From the NCBI GenBank assembly GCA_031772625.1, contig CM062816.1:1667133385-1667197384 (forward strand): a stretch of 64,000 nt of DNA, given 5' to 3'. Made by a program: the position numbers and the translations under genes. This document shows positions 11,280-24,087 of the stretch, in pieces (position 1 is the stretch's first letter; each line of letters begins with the position of its first letter). The notes under the pieces are model-generated. The model made no database searches. It saw only the letters and a program-made list of their open reading frames with translations, and had not been told where the DNA came from. This DNA comes from Pinus tabuliformis (taxonomy: Eukaryota; Streptophyta; Pinopsida; Pinales; Pinaceae).

Positions 11280-11400
11280 CTGGTGCGCCACACCAACACC
11301 CAGGTGCGCCACGCCTGGCAAGTGCGCCATGCCTGGAAGGTGCGCCGCGCCCGTTCAAAACTGTATGTAAATCCTGCGCCTAGTGCGCCACGCCAAGAGA
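11280..11400. repeat. GCGCCACGCC motif array
   Basis: Five irregularly spaced copies of a TGCGCCACGCC-type motif, most following AGG, AAG or GG, at about 11284-11393. The array is strikingly GC- and CpG-rich against an AT-rich background and lies upstream of the minus-strand unknown ORF. Confidence 0.65.
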
Positions 11401-14204
11401 AATTTTGAAACTTGCTGCAATTTCCCTCTTTTCACCTCAAAACATGATTTTCTCTTTTTTCTCTCTCACTTTTAGCACAAATGAAGTCTTCAACACAAAT
11501 GATCCCTTTATATACTTTTGACTTTAATTTTTCATTTAGAAAACCCACTTTCTAAAGTTTTCCTTTTCACTTTGTTCTTTAAAAACTCTGTTTTGTAGTT
11601 TGGCTCTCTTTTTGTCATTTGATGGACTAATGCTTGGATTTTCTTGTCTCTTTTGCAGGAGCTGGAGTGCAGGAGTTTGGCAAGGTGACCTAGGGCTGCA
11701 GATGATGCTTTATTACATATGAAAACGATAAAATTACATAAAATTTGTACAAGAAATGGAAAAACCCTGTTTTCACCTCAAAACAGAGTTTTGAGGTAAA
11801 AACCCTTTATGGAGCAAATCATTAGTGAAATTTGTGATTTTATGAAATTATTAGACATTCTCATGTGGCTGCTGACCTCTTATTGAGTTTTTGAAGACCA
11901 TGGTGACAAACTCTAGACCTAATGAGACCTAAAAACCCTAAAATGACTTTTGCAAATGGAATGAAATAAAAAATGACAGCAGCTGCTCTGTACATGTGAA
12001 AATAGGCCAGCAGGTAAAGACCATGAGGGAAATTTGATAATGAGCCCCTACCATCAGATGATCCATGATCCTAATGGAATGCAGTTGATCAGATGAGACA
12101 CCTAAAATGCATGCAAAAAGAGAAATTTTGATCACTGATGGAGGGATGAAGATACCGACACTAACAAGGTACACACGCCTTATCAATCTTATATCATAAC
12201 TGATCCAAGTACATACACACTCCATCCATGGAGATATTAGGTAAACACTTTTCAAGTACTACTAAAAAACTTAAAGCATAACATATAGACTTGATACAAT
12301 ATGTGTGATTAACGGAACAATATGGTAGTGAGCCTATTATTATTCTACACACACATTTACTTACATTTTTCCATCATCCAATATTTTTTTGTTCCAACCA
12401 ATACTATTTTATGCCATAACTTTGTCATATGTCTTCCTTCAACCAAAATCTAAACATTTCTCTATTGTACTCAAGACCTCCTTTATTAGTTCTTTGACTT
12501 TTGTCTTTGGCATGCCTCCCTAATATCTAGTAGTCAATAACGCCTACAAATAAAACTTGTTTATTGTTGGAACATCCAATTCCAACATAGACTATATTTC
12601 ATGAAAATAGTTGGCCAAACTAAATGTCAGTCAATTATTTAAACCACATTTACATCAACAACATGAAAATCTTGTAAAATATTGGAATTAAAAAGACACA
12701 CTCAATTGCATCCAACAGAACCCTACCTTGTAAAAGATTCATTCATATACAATAAGTTTACTTAGTATTAATCTCATCATGATACTCTATTATGTCATTC
12801 CATCATTTGATTAGACTATCTCATATGCTGTCAGCAGTCACCACATAATATTTTTCCACCTCAAATTTAAAAGGATAAAACAAAATGTGAAATCTATGTG
12901 ATATTTAATGTTTGAAAAAATAGAGGAAGTATTGACTGTTGTAGGCTGGGCAATATCACGAATTTATTCACCAAAAATATGCTTTGTTTTAGGTTCATTG
13001 GCAACACTGCAAATGGAAATGAGTAGACACAAACAACTAGAGCAAGGAAATTTTTCGAGCCATTGCTTCAACTTCATTCTAATTAAACTCAAATGATGAG
13101 AAAGTGATCCCCTATTGCACTCAAAGTGAAGTAGATATGCATGTTCCTAACCATGTGAGGTTTCCATCTCTTCTCTTCATTTAAAAAGATTTGATCCCTT
13201 GATTTTGTCCTCCCCATTGAGCAAGAAGTAAGAGGCTTTGAATCATGGGACTTTAAGCTAGGTAGTCCCTATTATTGATGAATAAATTGTCATGGATATT
13301 CCACTAGATAGTTTATCACAACAGATCTATTAAGACTATATTTAAAAATATAATCTACACTATTAGCGTTTTATTTCTCTTTAGATTTACGGATCTATAG
13401 ATTACTATTAAATTGTGTGTGCATGAAAAATTAAATTATGCATAAAATAAATAACAATGAAATAAAAACTCAGAAATATTGATTTGAAACAAGATATAAC
13501 CTAGGAAACTCTTTCGGGAGAAAACCCAGCTAGAAGTTGAGGTTGCTTTTCTCTCTTTCTCTGAATAGAAAAGTGTTTCAAGTACAAATAAGTATGGCAT
13601 GTCGCTCATGGGATACTATAGTGCACAAATCCTCTCTGTGTGCTCTATATCCTATACCTCTTGGCTAGTTTTTCTCATCTATGGAACAAAATTCACTCAA
13701 AAATAATGAAACACCTTTTCCTCCTAATGACCCAATTATAACACAGCCCGATAGCCTACTAGTGCTTAGGTTTGACTACCTCAATTTTTAACCAGAGTTA
13801 CAATATAGAATCTTCTAGAGTATTATTATTATTAATCATGTGGTTGGCCCCTTTTCCATGGATAATCAGGGTTGATGGGGCATCCTCTCGACTTATGGTG
13901 GAAAAAATAGGAAGGTCAACTTTAAAGTGGCATAACTTTTGCATATGGACTCTGATTGAGATGATTCTTGCATAGTTGGAAAGTTATTTTTCTATTTAAA
14001 ATATGTAGAAAAGGAGCAAAACTAAAGAAAAAAATATTTACAATAAAGAAATGTTTATTGATGACTCAAAATGCTCCTGAAACGTTTCAAAACTTAATTT
14101 TCCAAACTAGGTTTCGATGGTAAAAATGGTCCTATGAGTTGATTCCTCCACATTTTCTAGTCTAAATGCATCAATATGGATGACAAACAATATAACAATC
14201 TATT
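11401..14204. other. Non-coding stretch, no gene seen
   Basis: No protein-like frame longer than about 100 codons and no RNA gene recognised. The right end (about 13700-14204) may include the 3' LTR of the minus-strand gypsy element, since Pol remains stop near 14205, but no second LTR copy is present to prove it. Confidence 0.45.
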
Positions 14205-16584
14205 ATGGATCACACCTCCCTAATTTGGGGGGTTTGTGATCCCCAAAATATTTTACTGAATGAAGTGACGAAATTTTTCGTCCACCTTCTCTCAGGTGTA
14301 CCATTTAGATTTTCTTGGACATTGTCCTTTCAACCCAATATATCAAAGGTCACGTTGCCCTTGTCAAGTAGACCTAGACCTCTTCTATAAAATTATACCT
14401 TTCTTCAACTATACCTAAGGATCTCGTATCAAATATTATATAGAAGGTAAGACCTGTTCCTCTTCCCGATCTAGCATTGAAGGCTTGTAGAGATTCAAAT
14501 TATTTGCATTCATAACTGAGAAAATGCATGTGTATGGGGTTATACTAATTTTATAGGAATTATCTCCCACCTTTTCTATTATCTCAAAGGAGCCAAATCA
14601 TAGAGCCTTGATTTTCTTAATAGGACCATGTAGCATCTCCTTGTTTAATAGTAACCATAATTTGTCTCCCACCTTCAATGACTTCTTTTTTTGTGCTAAT
14701 CATGTATAGCCTTGTGTTTTTCCTTTGACCTCTATAGTGTATCTTATACCTATACATGGATTTTATGATATTTTCTACAAATTTTTCAGCCCTCAAGGAA
14801 TCTCTTATAAGGTCCTCCCTCGCTCTTCTATGTCTCCCATATGTAGTATCCAAAGGTGAAGGTGGAAAATATCTTAAACAAGTTTCAAATGGGGACTTAC
14901 CAATAGAAGTATGCATTGCTCTATTATAAGAGTGTTGTATATACCATATTTTCAACCCAATACTTCAAATGCTTCTTATTATAACCCTGCAAAAGTTGCA
15001 CTAAATTCTTGTTGATTACTTTTTTTTTCTCATTTGTCTAAGAATGGAATGTTTTAAACCTCTTCAACTTCATGTCCATCTTCTCCCATAAGTAGTCAAA
15101 AATGCACTGAGAGATCTCGTGTCCCTGTGTGAAACACTGCTCCTTGGTATCCCAAAAGTGCATCCAAACCTATCCAAAGAACAAGTTTTTTGCTTCTTAC
15201 CCCTTGTTGTCTTTTTATAGGGCACCTAAACAAACATCTTGTTGAACCTGTCAAGTACAATGAACGGGCAGTCATGTCCCTGTCTAGTTGTTGGTGAACC
15301 TCCCACAAAGTCCATGGAAATTATTTCCCAAGGAGAAGTGGGTATAGGTATGGGATGATATAGACCATGTTTTCTATTACTAGACTTGTTGGTACAACAA
15401 AGCATGCATCCTTTTATAGAAATAGCTACCTATTCTTGAATCTTGGGTCAATACACCTACCTTTGCAAGTTGGCCACTATCTTCCCTACACCAAAGTTCC
15501 CTATAACCTTGGAGGTGTGAGCTTCTCTAGTCAGCTGCAATTGCTTACCTTTAGGAAAAAATAGCATATCCACCCTATAGAGTAACCCATCTTAGAGATG
15601 GTATTCAATGGTGTTGTCACCATCATGCACATGACTCTGACTCTGCAACTGTTGAAACACCTCCTTGAAGTACTCATCCTCTGAATATGCCCCTTTTTAA
15701 TCATCACGGGTGAAAGACTCAATGTGCAACAAAATTCCCAAAGTCGTGATATTTTATGTGGGTGGCCTTGAAAGAATGTCAACCAAGTTATTTGTGCTTC
15801 CTTTCTTATATCTGATCACTAAATGAAACAGTTTTAGAAATTCCATCCACTTGTAATGCTAAGTTTGTTGTAGCTTACTCGGGTCCTCCAGGTACTATAG
15901 TGGCTAGTGATATGTGTGGATTATTATCTCCTTTCTAATTAGATAGTGCTTCCACTTTTTCACATCTTGCACCAAGGCATAATTCTCCTTGTCGTAGGTA
16001 AGGTAGTTATGAATTGTCCCGTGAAATACTTCATAATGGTAGCATACAATCCTTCCTCCATGCATCAATATTGCTCCCATAGCATACCCACTCACATTTG
16101 TATCCACTCCGAAGGGATAGTGCAAATTTGATGTTGCCATAAATAGTGCTTGAATAATCTTCTTCTTTAACTCAAAGGGAATTTGTTGACCCTTTCCCAC
16201 TGGGAACTCTTGTCACTTAATGTTATGGTGTGGAGTGGCATTGCTACCACTAAAAATGAGTATATGAATTTCCTTAGTTACTATGTTTCCCCAATGAAAC
16301 TCCTAAACTTAGAAAAATTAGTAAGAATCACCCATTTCATGATTGCCTACATCTTGGTAGGATCTATCTTTAGCTCTGCTCCACATATCACATACCCCAA
16401 ATACACCAAAGGTTATTGTGAAAAATCACACTTCTTGAAATTTGTTAGCATTTATTTCTTCTTTAATGGCTCCAAAACCTATGTCAAATGTGAGATGTGC
16501 TCCTCTCAGGTAGCATTGTATACAAATATATCATCTAAATAGACAATAATAATTGAATATATGAAACGGTGTAGTATATAATTC
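14205..16584 (-). pseudogene. Gypsy pol remnant: RT end, RNase H, integrase
   Basis: Minus-strand domains in order: RT motif I-V-Y-L-D-D-I-F (about 16530-16555, aspartates intact); RNase H (15904-16200, PFGVDTNVSGYAMGAILM and ENYALVQDVKKWKHYLI); integrase zinc region and core (about 15040-15600, TSPWEIISMDFVGGSPTT and VLDRFNKMF; the later SDRD-type motif reads H-R-D); integrase C-terminus (14617-14955, HSYNRAMHTSIGKSPFETC); and a decayed tail to about 14205 (EKVGDNSYKISI). Many stops and frame changes. The RT continues without loss at 26111-26152, on the far side of an inserted LTR element. Confidence 0.85.
16580..16584. other. Target-site duplication, left copy (AATTC)
   Basis: AATTC precedes the LTR at 16585 and is repeated exactly at 26111-26115 after the second LTR, as expected for a 5-bp integrase-made duplication. 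Confidence 0.92.
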
Positions 16585-18620
16585 TATAACAACCCTGGTT
16601 AAAACTTCATATAAAAATATAAAAGACCACGGTCATCGGACAAATATTCCAAGTTGTATGATGGGAAAATCATCCTAGTGGGTGTTCTTTTTTGTTATTA
16701 TGGCTAAAGGAAGTTGGCAAAGGCAATGGAAAAGGCTTTGGAAAGGCAAAATGTTATTTTGGCACATTTATTTATAAAAATAATGGAAATTAGGAGAAAA
16801 GGAAGGTGAAAGGTCACTGGTTGCATGTGAGGAGGAAAATGAAAGAAAATAACTGAAGATGAAGAAAATAGAGGCCTCATTGATAAAAAGTCTTATGAGG
16901 ATCAGTTGGCAGGCCTGGTTAGTGCGAATTTTGTCAGTTTAGTTTTGGATATCTCTCTCTATTCTCACTCTCTCATACTCTTGGACACTTAATTTTATTG
17001 GAGCACCCTTGGAGGAGTGTGGCATACTTGGGATTTTGGAGAAAGAAGGGAAAGGAAGAGCAAGAAAAGAGAAAGAGGACATCGGGATCAACAACTACAA
17101 TGGGTTTTGCTTGCAGGTACCGAGTTTCATGTATGTTTTCCTCATTAGTTTTGGTGTGCATGGCATATGCACGTGGTTTATTGGTAATGATCTATCACTT
17201 TCATGGAGGATTTCCTAGATTGACAGTGGATTTTCCTAGCCTTTCCATTTCTAGGATAGCCATGGTGATTGTCAGTTTATTCCTTTGTTTTGTTTTGGTT
17301 GGTTCTCATGTTTCCTTTAGCTTGGGTTGAGTTACTAGTTCCTAGATCCTTGGTTGGACAAATGCTCTAGAGCCCTGTAACAACTTGGATTGAGTTTATA
17401 GTCCTGGAGCCTTGGTTGGACAAATGCCCTGGAGCCCTTAGTGGGTTGAGTTACTAGTCCTGGAGCCTTGGCTAGACAATTGCTCTAGAGCCCTATATAA
17501 ATTTTGGGTTGAGTTACTAGTCTTGGATCCTTGGTTGGAACAAACGCTCTAGAGCTTTGGAAGGCTTGGGTAGAGACCAATATGATGATGGTTTTGTGAT
17601 TTTCGACCATGAGGTGGAATCAATGTTTGATGGGTTGAGGTGGTTGGCCTCTGGAATCCCTGGATGGTTTTGGATTGATTTGTTTGACAAGATCCCACAT
17701 TCATGCTTGGAATATGGTATGGGGGTGGCTGGCTGAAGAGAGATTTGGCTCAACCTTGTCTACGGTTAGGTGGTATGTGGAAGTCCCAGACCTGGTTGCA
17801 TTTTTCATATGTTAATGAGAGCTCTTTCCTCTTGTAAATGATGGGTAATTGTACTTGTTATTATGTGATCTTATGGTTGTATTATCATTTTTATGTTGTT
17901 TATTATATGTTGGTTATGATCATGTTTCATGACAGTGATGTTGTATGGCTCTCATCATTTTTTGATTTGTAAATTAATGAAAAATTTATATATGGCCCAA
18001 TAGATGAAATTGCAGCTAATTATATAAGGAAACAATGCTTCTTAATGCGTCTTAAATAAGTATGATACCCCTATTCTTAGATCTGTGGTTTACACCTATA
18101 GATTATATATCTGTGATATGTTTGACGAAATTCCTTTCATGGCTAGTAGGGGTCTAGTCAAGGGATTGTTTAAGTAATTGCATTTTTATCATCATTCCCT
18201 TATTATATTTCTATTCTGAAGGTGTCATTCAATTTTGGGCAGTGACCTGGGCTTTGGGCCTTAAAAAGTGGCTCAAATCTCGGGACGCTGCCACAACACT
18301 GAGAAAATAGTCCCTAGAAGTTGGCATGCCATGTTGTGGGAGCATCCAGATCCATCTAGACGCTAGCATGCCCATATCATGGGAGAGTCTGGGGGTTAAT
18401 TGGTCTAAAAACTCAGTGGGGATTAGGGGATGGTTACCTAACAGGTGGGGATGGTTCCTGAGAGTCTTGTTGTTGTTGTGGAAGGTTTGTATTGTGTGTT
18501 TCCATCGGTTCCACTTCCTTAATGTGACTTAGGAGGTTGAATCATATCATAGTAACTTCTCGTCACATGTTTACCCTAGTTGGACAGTAACTTGGGTAGA
18601 TGTGGGAGGAGGTTTTTACA
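16585..18620 (+). repeat. 5' LTR of the LARD element
   Basis: Starts TATAACAACCC (the usual TG is now TA) and ends GGTTTTTACA. Partner of 24088-26110. A small open frame at 16998-17330 is shared only in part with the other copy (24350-24727) and is not considered a gene. Confidence 0.92.
17326..17565 (+). repeat. ~60-bp subrepeats inside the LTR
   Basis: About four imperfect copies of a unit containing GTTGAGTTACTAGTCCTGG, then CCTTGGTTGGACAAA, then CTCTAGAGCCCT. The same array occurs in the other LTR at about 24811-25050, so it predates this insertion. Confidence 0.8.
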
Positions 18621-18623
18621 GAG

Positions 18624-18636
18624 TGGTATCAGAGCC
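18624..18636 (+). other. Primer-binding site (initiator Met tRNA)
   Basis: TGGTATCAGAGCC starts three bases after the 5' LTR end and matches the complement of the 3' end of plant initiator methionine tRNA. Confidence 0.92.
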
Positions 18637-19261
18637 AAATTCACCCCTCGGACTGGATGGGCAGTGTGTTGGTCATGAATTCACGTCGGTAGACTATGTG
18701 TTCCTTATGCTTGTAGTCCATGTGCTTTTTGCACTCGCATGGTGTTGATCATGTTTCTAGTGATGTCGCCATGTGAAGGTTGATGGTGTTGTTGTGGAAT
18801 GTGTTGTCATGAGTGTGTGCTTGTATATTCATTGGTTATGCATGTCAGTGTCTATATGTTGTTATGCATACATTTTCATGGTTATGGTTATGCATGTATG
18901 GTAGGTTAGACATGCATGGTGAAGTCATTGTATGAAATTAGATCATCATGATGTTATTGGTATGTTATGGTGCTAATGAGTTGGTTGAGATAAAGCAAGA
19001 TATGCAAACCATTAAAGTCAAGTTGCAGTATCAGACCTCAGGGCAAGAGTGTGTCGTCATACAATTTTTTATGTGGACATGCAGGTATGTAGGTTAAGGA
19101 TTGTTATATGCATTATGGTTATGTGTATGCCTTTAATTCTATTGATGTTATGGTTACATACATGATAGATGCTATTTGATTAGTGTAGTCATATGAACAT
19201 GTGTCAGATGGTCGTGAATGATAGTAACCTATGGTTGCATGCATTGCTATTATTGTTTTAG

Positions 19262-19405
19262 GTTAGATAACTTGATTATTATGTTATATTTTGTTGATGA
19301 GTATGTTATATGTTAACTTGTTGATTATTGTATGATAGTTAACTTGATGATTATGTTATATGTTGTTGATGAGTATGTTATATGTTAACTTGTTGTTGTT
19401 ATATG
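19262..19405 (+). repeat. Short tandem duplication in LARD interior
   Basis: About two copies of a ~75-bp unit containing TTGTTGATGAGTATGTTATA followed by TGTTAACTTGTTG. Local duplication without coding potential. Confidence 0.6.
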
Positions 19406-21184
19406 TTAGTTGAATTGATGATTATGGTTATTGCAGTTAAGACCTTCATGTTCTATGTATCATGCTAATTTGGATTGAATTATGCAAATGGGTAGGGTTA
19501 TGACATTCAGGTATGAGTCAACCTAATTATGATAGTGTGTTGTACTAATCTAGATTGACTTTGCATATGTGATTGTTATGAATGAATGATAATTGTTTAT
19601 GAGTTTATGATGTGAAAATGTTAGCTAGTGACTATTATGGATATCATGACCTTATTTACAATTGTGTTGATATGTTATGAAGTTATATCGTTCTAATCAG
19701 CTTGATTGTGCATACAAGATAGCCTCCCCTGAGATACATTAAGGTATGAGCTTTCTTATGTCATCTACTTTGTAATTGAATGTTTGATTATGTCATATAT
19801 TTGATGTTTGAGTGTTTTATTATGTCATCTAGCTTATTTATCTAACATGGTATGTTCACAAGTTGGTTGAATTTTTTATGAATTTCATAATATGACTATG
19901 TGTATGTAAGATTGCATGAAGGAATGATTTTGTTTTAAGATGGTTGTACTAATACATATGTGTTGAGATAGTTGATATGTACTTGAGTGTATGTAGGTGG
20001 TAGTTGTAGCATTATGTATTATGACTGATATATGTGAATTGACTATGGATTATGACATGATTGTTGGTCTTGGTAAAGGTTGATTTCAAATTGATAGATA
20101 TGATTGTCTTGATCTTTGGAACGTGAGACTAACATGTGTGAGCAGTTGCAAGGAAACATGCTTGCTATTAGCTTGACAAGGTGATAGTTGATGTGTTATA
20201 TAACTAACATTTGGGTGATGTGACAGTACATAGTAAGACTCAATTGCAACAAGGTAAAAAGGGTAAAAGAAAGGAATTGGGCAAGAATTCCTTTGGCTAT
20301 GATTGGAAACCCTAATTCCAAATGAATGAGTGCTTTGTATACAGGAAGTCTTCTTAACCTTGATTTTGTTTGAAATTATGTGGATATGTGCTATATTCAT
20401 GGACATGTATTTGACAGGTATAACAACTGGTGTATAGTTATGGCTAGATCTGTCAAAGGAATTGGAGTCCCTTTAGTTGCAAGACAACATGCTTGGCACA
20501 ACAAGGTATGGTAACCAGTGTATTTTTATGTTTATTTATGCACTGACAGTTGTGTGGTTATAGTAGTATGATGCAGGGCATTGCATGGAAAAAGAGACTG
20601 CCATGAAATATTGAAGAAGGCTCAGGTTGAATTCCCTTGGAAGCACTAGGAACCATGGGGATTGAGTCATGGCATCTACTATCAGTATTGTGCTTTTGGT
20701 CTTTTGGTGATTTGTTGTGCTTGATTGTGGTTTAGTTTGTGTCTTGTGCATGGCCATGTCACTTTGTTTGTGGTGTCGTATTGTTGTTGTTTTTCCATGG
20801 TTTTCTTCTTGTTTGCTTCTCGGTATTGCCTTTATTTTTTTTAGAGTCTTGGGAATTGGTTGGGGAAGGAAGAAGTTAATGGACCTCAGGGAGAGCTGTG
20901 TGGTACCCGACAGGTAAGGTAAGACCTGCATGAAGCTTGGTGCATGTATAAGGGCAATGGAAGGCATGAGTATGACAACCAGCTGGACTGCTTGGGTCCA
21001 TTAGTGTAAATGGATGATGGGAAACGTAATGAATAAAGGTAAGGTGAATGGATTTGAGGCATCATATTCCTTGGCTATGTTGGGAACTATTGTTCTCGAT
21101 GTTGTGCATGTGTTGAACGCATAAAGGGAGTTCTCTTAACCTTGACCTTATGATATCTAGTGATTATGTTGTGATCATGATTAT

Positions 21185-21325
21185 GTTGATGTCTATATGT
21201 GTATACATGTATGTATGTATGTATGTCACATCTGACAGGGTCATGTATGTATGTATGTCGTCGTATGACATATTGTTTAATGCTAATATTTATATGTATA
21301 TATATGTATGTATGTATGTTGTTGA
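21185..21325 (+). repeat. TGTA/TATG microsatellite blocks
   Basis: Three short runs of GTAT tetranucleotides (about 21205-21224, 21245-21258 and 21300-21320) separated by unique sequence. Confidence 0.8.
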
Positions 21326-21639
21326 TTGACAATGTCATTAGGGATCATTCTTGTGGAGGAATGAAAACTTACACAGGTGAATGGCATGAAGAGGTTCTTT
21401 ATTGATGAGGAATCAACGACAAGAGTAGTCATTACAAATATATGAGGTCAGTATCATGTGGTTATGAGTTGGTATTATGTGATTATATTATGTTTATGTT
21501 ATGGACAGTCTATACTGAGGAATATATCAACGAAATGAAAGCAGTGTGGTTGGAGGGATGTTAGGATAAGCATGGATGGCGAAGAGACACTGAAAGCAAG
21601 GTTGCTTAGTAGAGACAGTGTGGTTTTGGACATGTGGTA

Positions 21640-22700
21640 CTGCTATTGTGTATATGTTGTATATGTTGTATATGTTGCATCTATAATGTTGTGTGCATGC
21701 AGTGTTATGTATATATAGTGTGTGTACATGTTATTTATGCAGTGTTATGTACAAGGTGGTACAGATAGTGTTGTGGGAATGTTGCATATGTGGTATTGGG
21801 TATAGATGGTGCTATGTACATGTTGGATATGTGGTGTTGTGTACATATTGTACTTTTCACATGATGCTTATGTGGTTTTGTATGCATATGGTGTTGTACG
21901 CATGTTGGATATGCAGTGATGTGTACATAAGGTGCAATGTACATGTTGTATATGCAGTGCTATGTACATATGGTGTTGTGTGCATGTTTCACATGTGGTT
22001 CTATGTACATATGGTGTTGTGTGCATATGGTGTTGTGTACATGTCGTACATGTGGTGTTGTGTGCAGGTGGTGTTGTGTGCAGGTGGTGTTGTGTACATG
22101 TCGTGCATGTGGATTGTGTACATGTGGTGTTGTGTACATGTCATGCACATGATATTGTGTACATGTAGTATTGTGTACACGTTGTACAAGTGGTACAATG
22201 TACATGTGGCATTGTGTACACATTGTGCAGGTGGCGTTGTGTACAGTTGTGAAGGTGTTGTTGTGTATAGGTGGTACTATGTACATGTGGTACTGGTGTA
22301 CATGTGGTATTATGTCCATGGCATACATGTTGTGTTGTGTACATGTGTTATTATGCCAATGTCATACATGTTGTGTTGTGTACATGTGGTACTATGTATG
22401 TGCATTGTGTAGTTGTGGTACCGTGACATGGGTACTTGTTGTGTACTCTATGTAGTACATGTATTTTGTTGTGTTGTACGCCAGGTGTAGGTACATGTAT
22501 TGTGTGGTGTTGTACATCAAGTATAGATGTATGTATTGTGTTGTACATTGGGTGTAGGCGTATGTATTTTTATGGTGGTGTACACTGGATGTAGGTGTAT
22601 ATATTGTGTTGTATTATACACTGGGCATAGATGTATGAGTGGAGGTGTAGGTGTATGTATTGAATGGTGTTGTATGTCATGTGTGATTTTATGTGTGTGA
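21640..22700 (+). repeat. TG-rich minisatellite (TGTACATGTGGTGTTG type)
   Basis: More than 1 kb of irregular repeats of units of about 15-24 bp around TGTGTACATGTGGTGTTG. Later parts change to TGTAGGTGTATGTATTG-type units. Much of it alternates purine and pyrimidine, which favours Z-DNA or cruciform structure. Because few units contain a stop, long Cys/Val/Met-rich frames are open (the longest is 21693-22412). These are products of the repeat and not credible proteins. Confidence 0.85.
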
Positions 22701-24065
22701 TGCACAGTATGTGTATGTGTACATGGTTGAGGATAAGGCACTGAGTGATTGTCGGGTGCGGCAACCGATCTAGTGTGCATATAGAATAAGGGCAAAGGTA
22801 GAAGCTAAGGATTGATTAAAGGATAAGTATCATTATTTTATTTCATTTTCATTATGCACGTGATTTATGATTCTAGCCTATGATGATTACATGTGATCTA
22901 TGATTTTGGCTTATGATGGTTACATGTGATTTATGATTTTGATCTATGATGGTTTTGTTTTGAGATAACCTAATGTGATATGTTTATATATGATGATTTG
23001 GTCAAATATGCTAAGTTTGACTTGTTGTGACAGGAAGTGAATAAGATTGTAAGTGTACCTTATTGACAGGCCATCAATGAGGTATAATGTGAATTTATTT
23101 CAATTTATTTTAAGTCTAATGGAAATTATGTACTTGGTGTAGGAAGCATGGAAATTCTTGATTGGATGATTGAAACCGACTGCAAGAATTAGCAACAAAA
23201 GAAATTAGAACATGTAGAAGTATGTTGGTAAAGCACTTCAGGATCAGGGCCACTATGGGCCACTGATACCCAATAGTGTCCATTGATTTCCATGAGCATG
23301 CTATGACCAGTATGATGGTTTTAAGGGAAGGTTATGCCTTGGTTTTTGTATCTTTTGATGCAAGGAAGCCTTTCCAAGGGATGGACTTCCTAGGATGGGG
23401 GTGCCAATGGAACTTGGAAGGTGTGTGATTGCATGAAAGGGGATGACCACATTTCCCAAGGGATTGTGTAGCAGAGAAGGGAAGGTCGGGGATGGATTTG
23501 TTTTGGTCATTAGCATTTCCATTTGGAATCAGATGCACATTGGGAGTGTGCCCTAGAACAATGAGTTGACAACTGTTCATTAAGAGGAAAAGTAGCGCTG
23601 GATTGTAGTGTTGGACACTGGATGCATATTTGACCTTGCAGTGGATTCTGGACATCGTGAGAAGGAGGTGAATCCTAGTATTACTTTGAGGGTGGAGGTG
23701 TGAGCGTCTAGATTCTGTTTTTGTAGATTCAGGCATTGTATCCTTTTATTTGCTGGTTGAGAAAATGTGCATATGTGTATATGTGTGTATTATGTAAATA
23801 TTGTATCGATTTGGATTTATAAAGCTCCATACACAATATGATTATTTTTTGGGTGAAGCAAATGTCTATGTGTGTATATGTGGTTATTATTGTAAATATT
23901 GTAATGAGTTGTGTTATAAAGCTCTATTAAACGGTATGTTTGTCATGTTTCAACAGATGGTCATTGTAAATATTGCAATGAGCTATGTTATAAAGCTCCA
24001 TCAGTAGTATGTTTTGTTTTCAACAATATTGTTGGTTATAGGTGTCATTAAATACTGAGGACAGT

Positions 24066-24087
24066 GTTCCCCCAAGGGGGATGGTTC
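24066..24087 (+). other. Polypurine tract region of the LARD element
   Basis: CCCCCAAGGGGGATGGTTC lies just before the 3' LTR. The AAGGGGGATGG part is the likely primer for plus-strand synthesis. Confidence 0.75.

Larger units (their letters stand above)
18637..24065 (+). other. Non-coding interior of the LARD element
   Basis: Rich in T and G on the plus strand, full of TATG and TGATG words, with no zinc knuckle, protease, RT, RNase H or integrase motif in any frame that I could find. Contains several tandem arrays listed separately. The region from 22800 to 24065 is ordinary T/G-rich sequence without a gene. Interiors of this kind are thought to carry packaging signals, but none can be pointed to here. 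Confidence 0.75.

Noticed and set aside
17326-17565. CRISPR array
   Set aside because: Imperfect contiguous repeats inside a plant LTR, without unique spacers of constant size.
20086-20967. Minus-strand frames in the LARD interior (106 and 143 codons)
   Set aside because: His/Ser/Thr-rich text that mirrors the T/G-rich plus strand. No gag, pol or other domain.
21693-22412. Open frame of 239 codons rich in Cys, Val, Tyr and Met
   Set aside because: It is the translation of a TG-rich minisatellite. Other frames and the opposite strand are also open there, and no start context or domain is seen.
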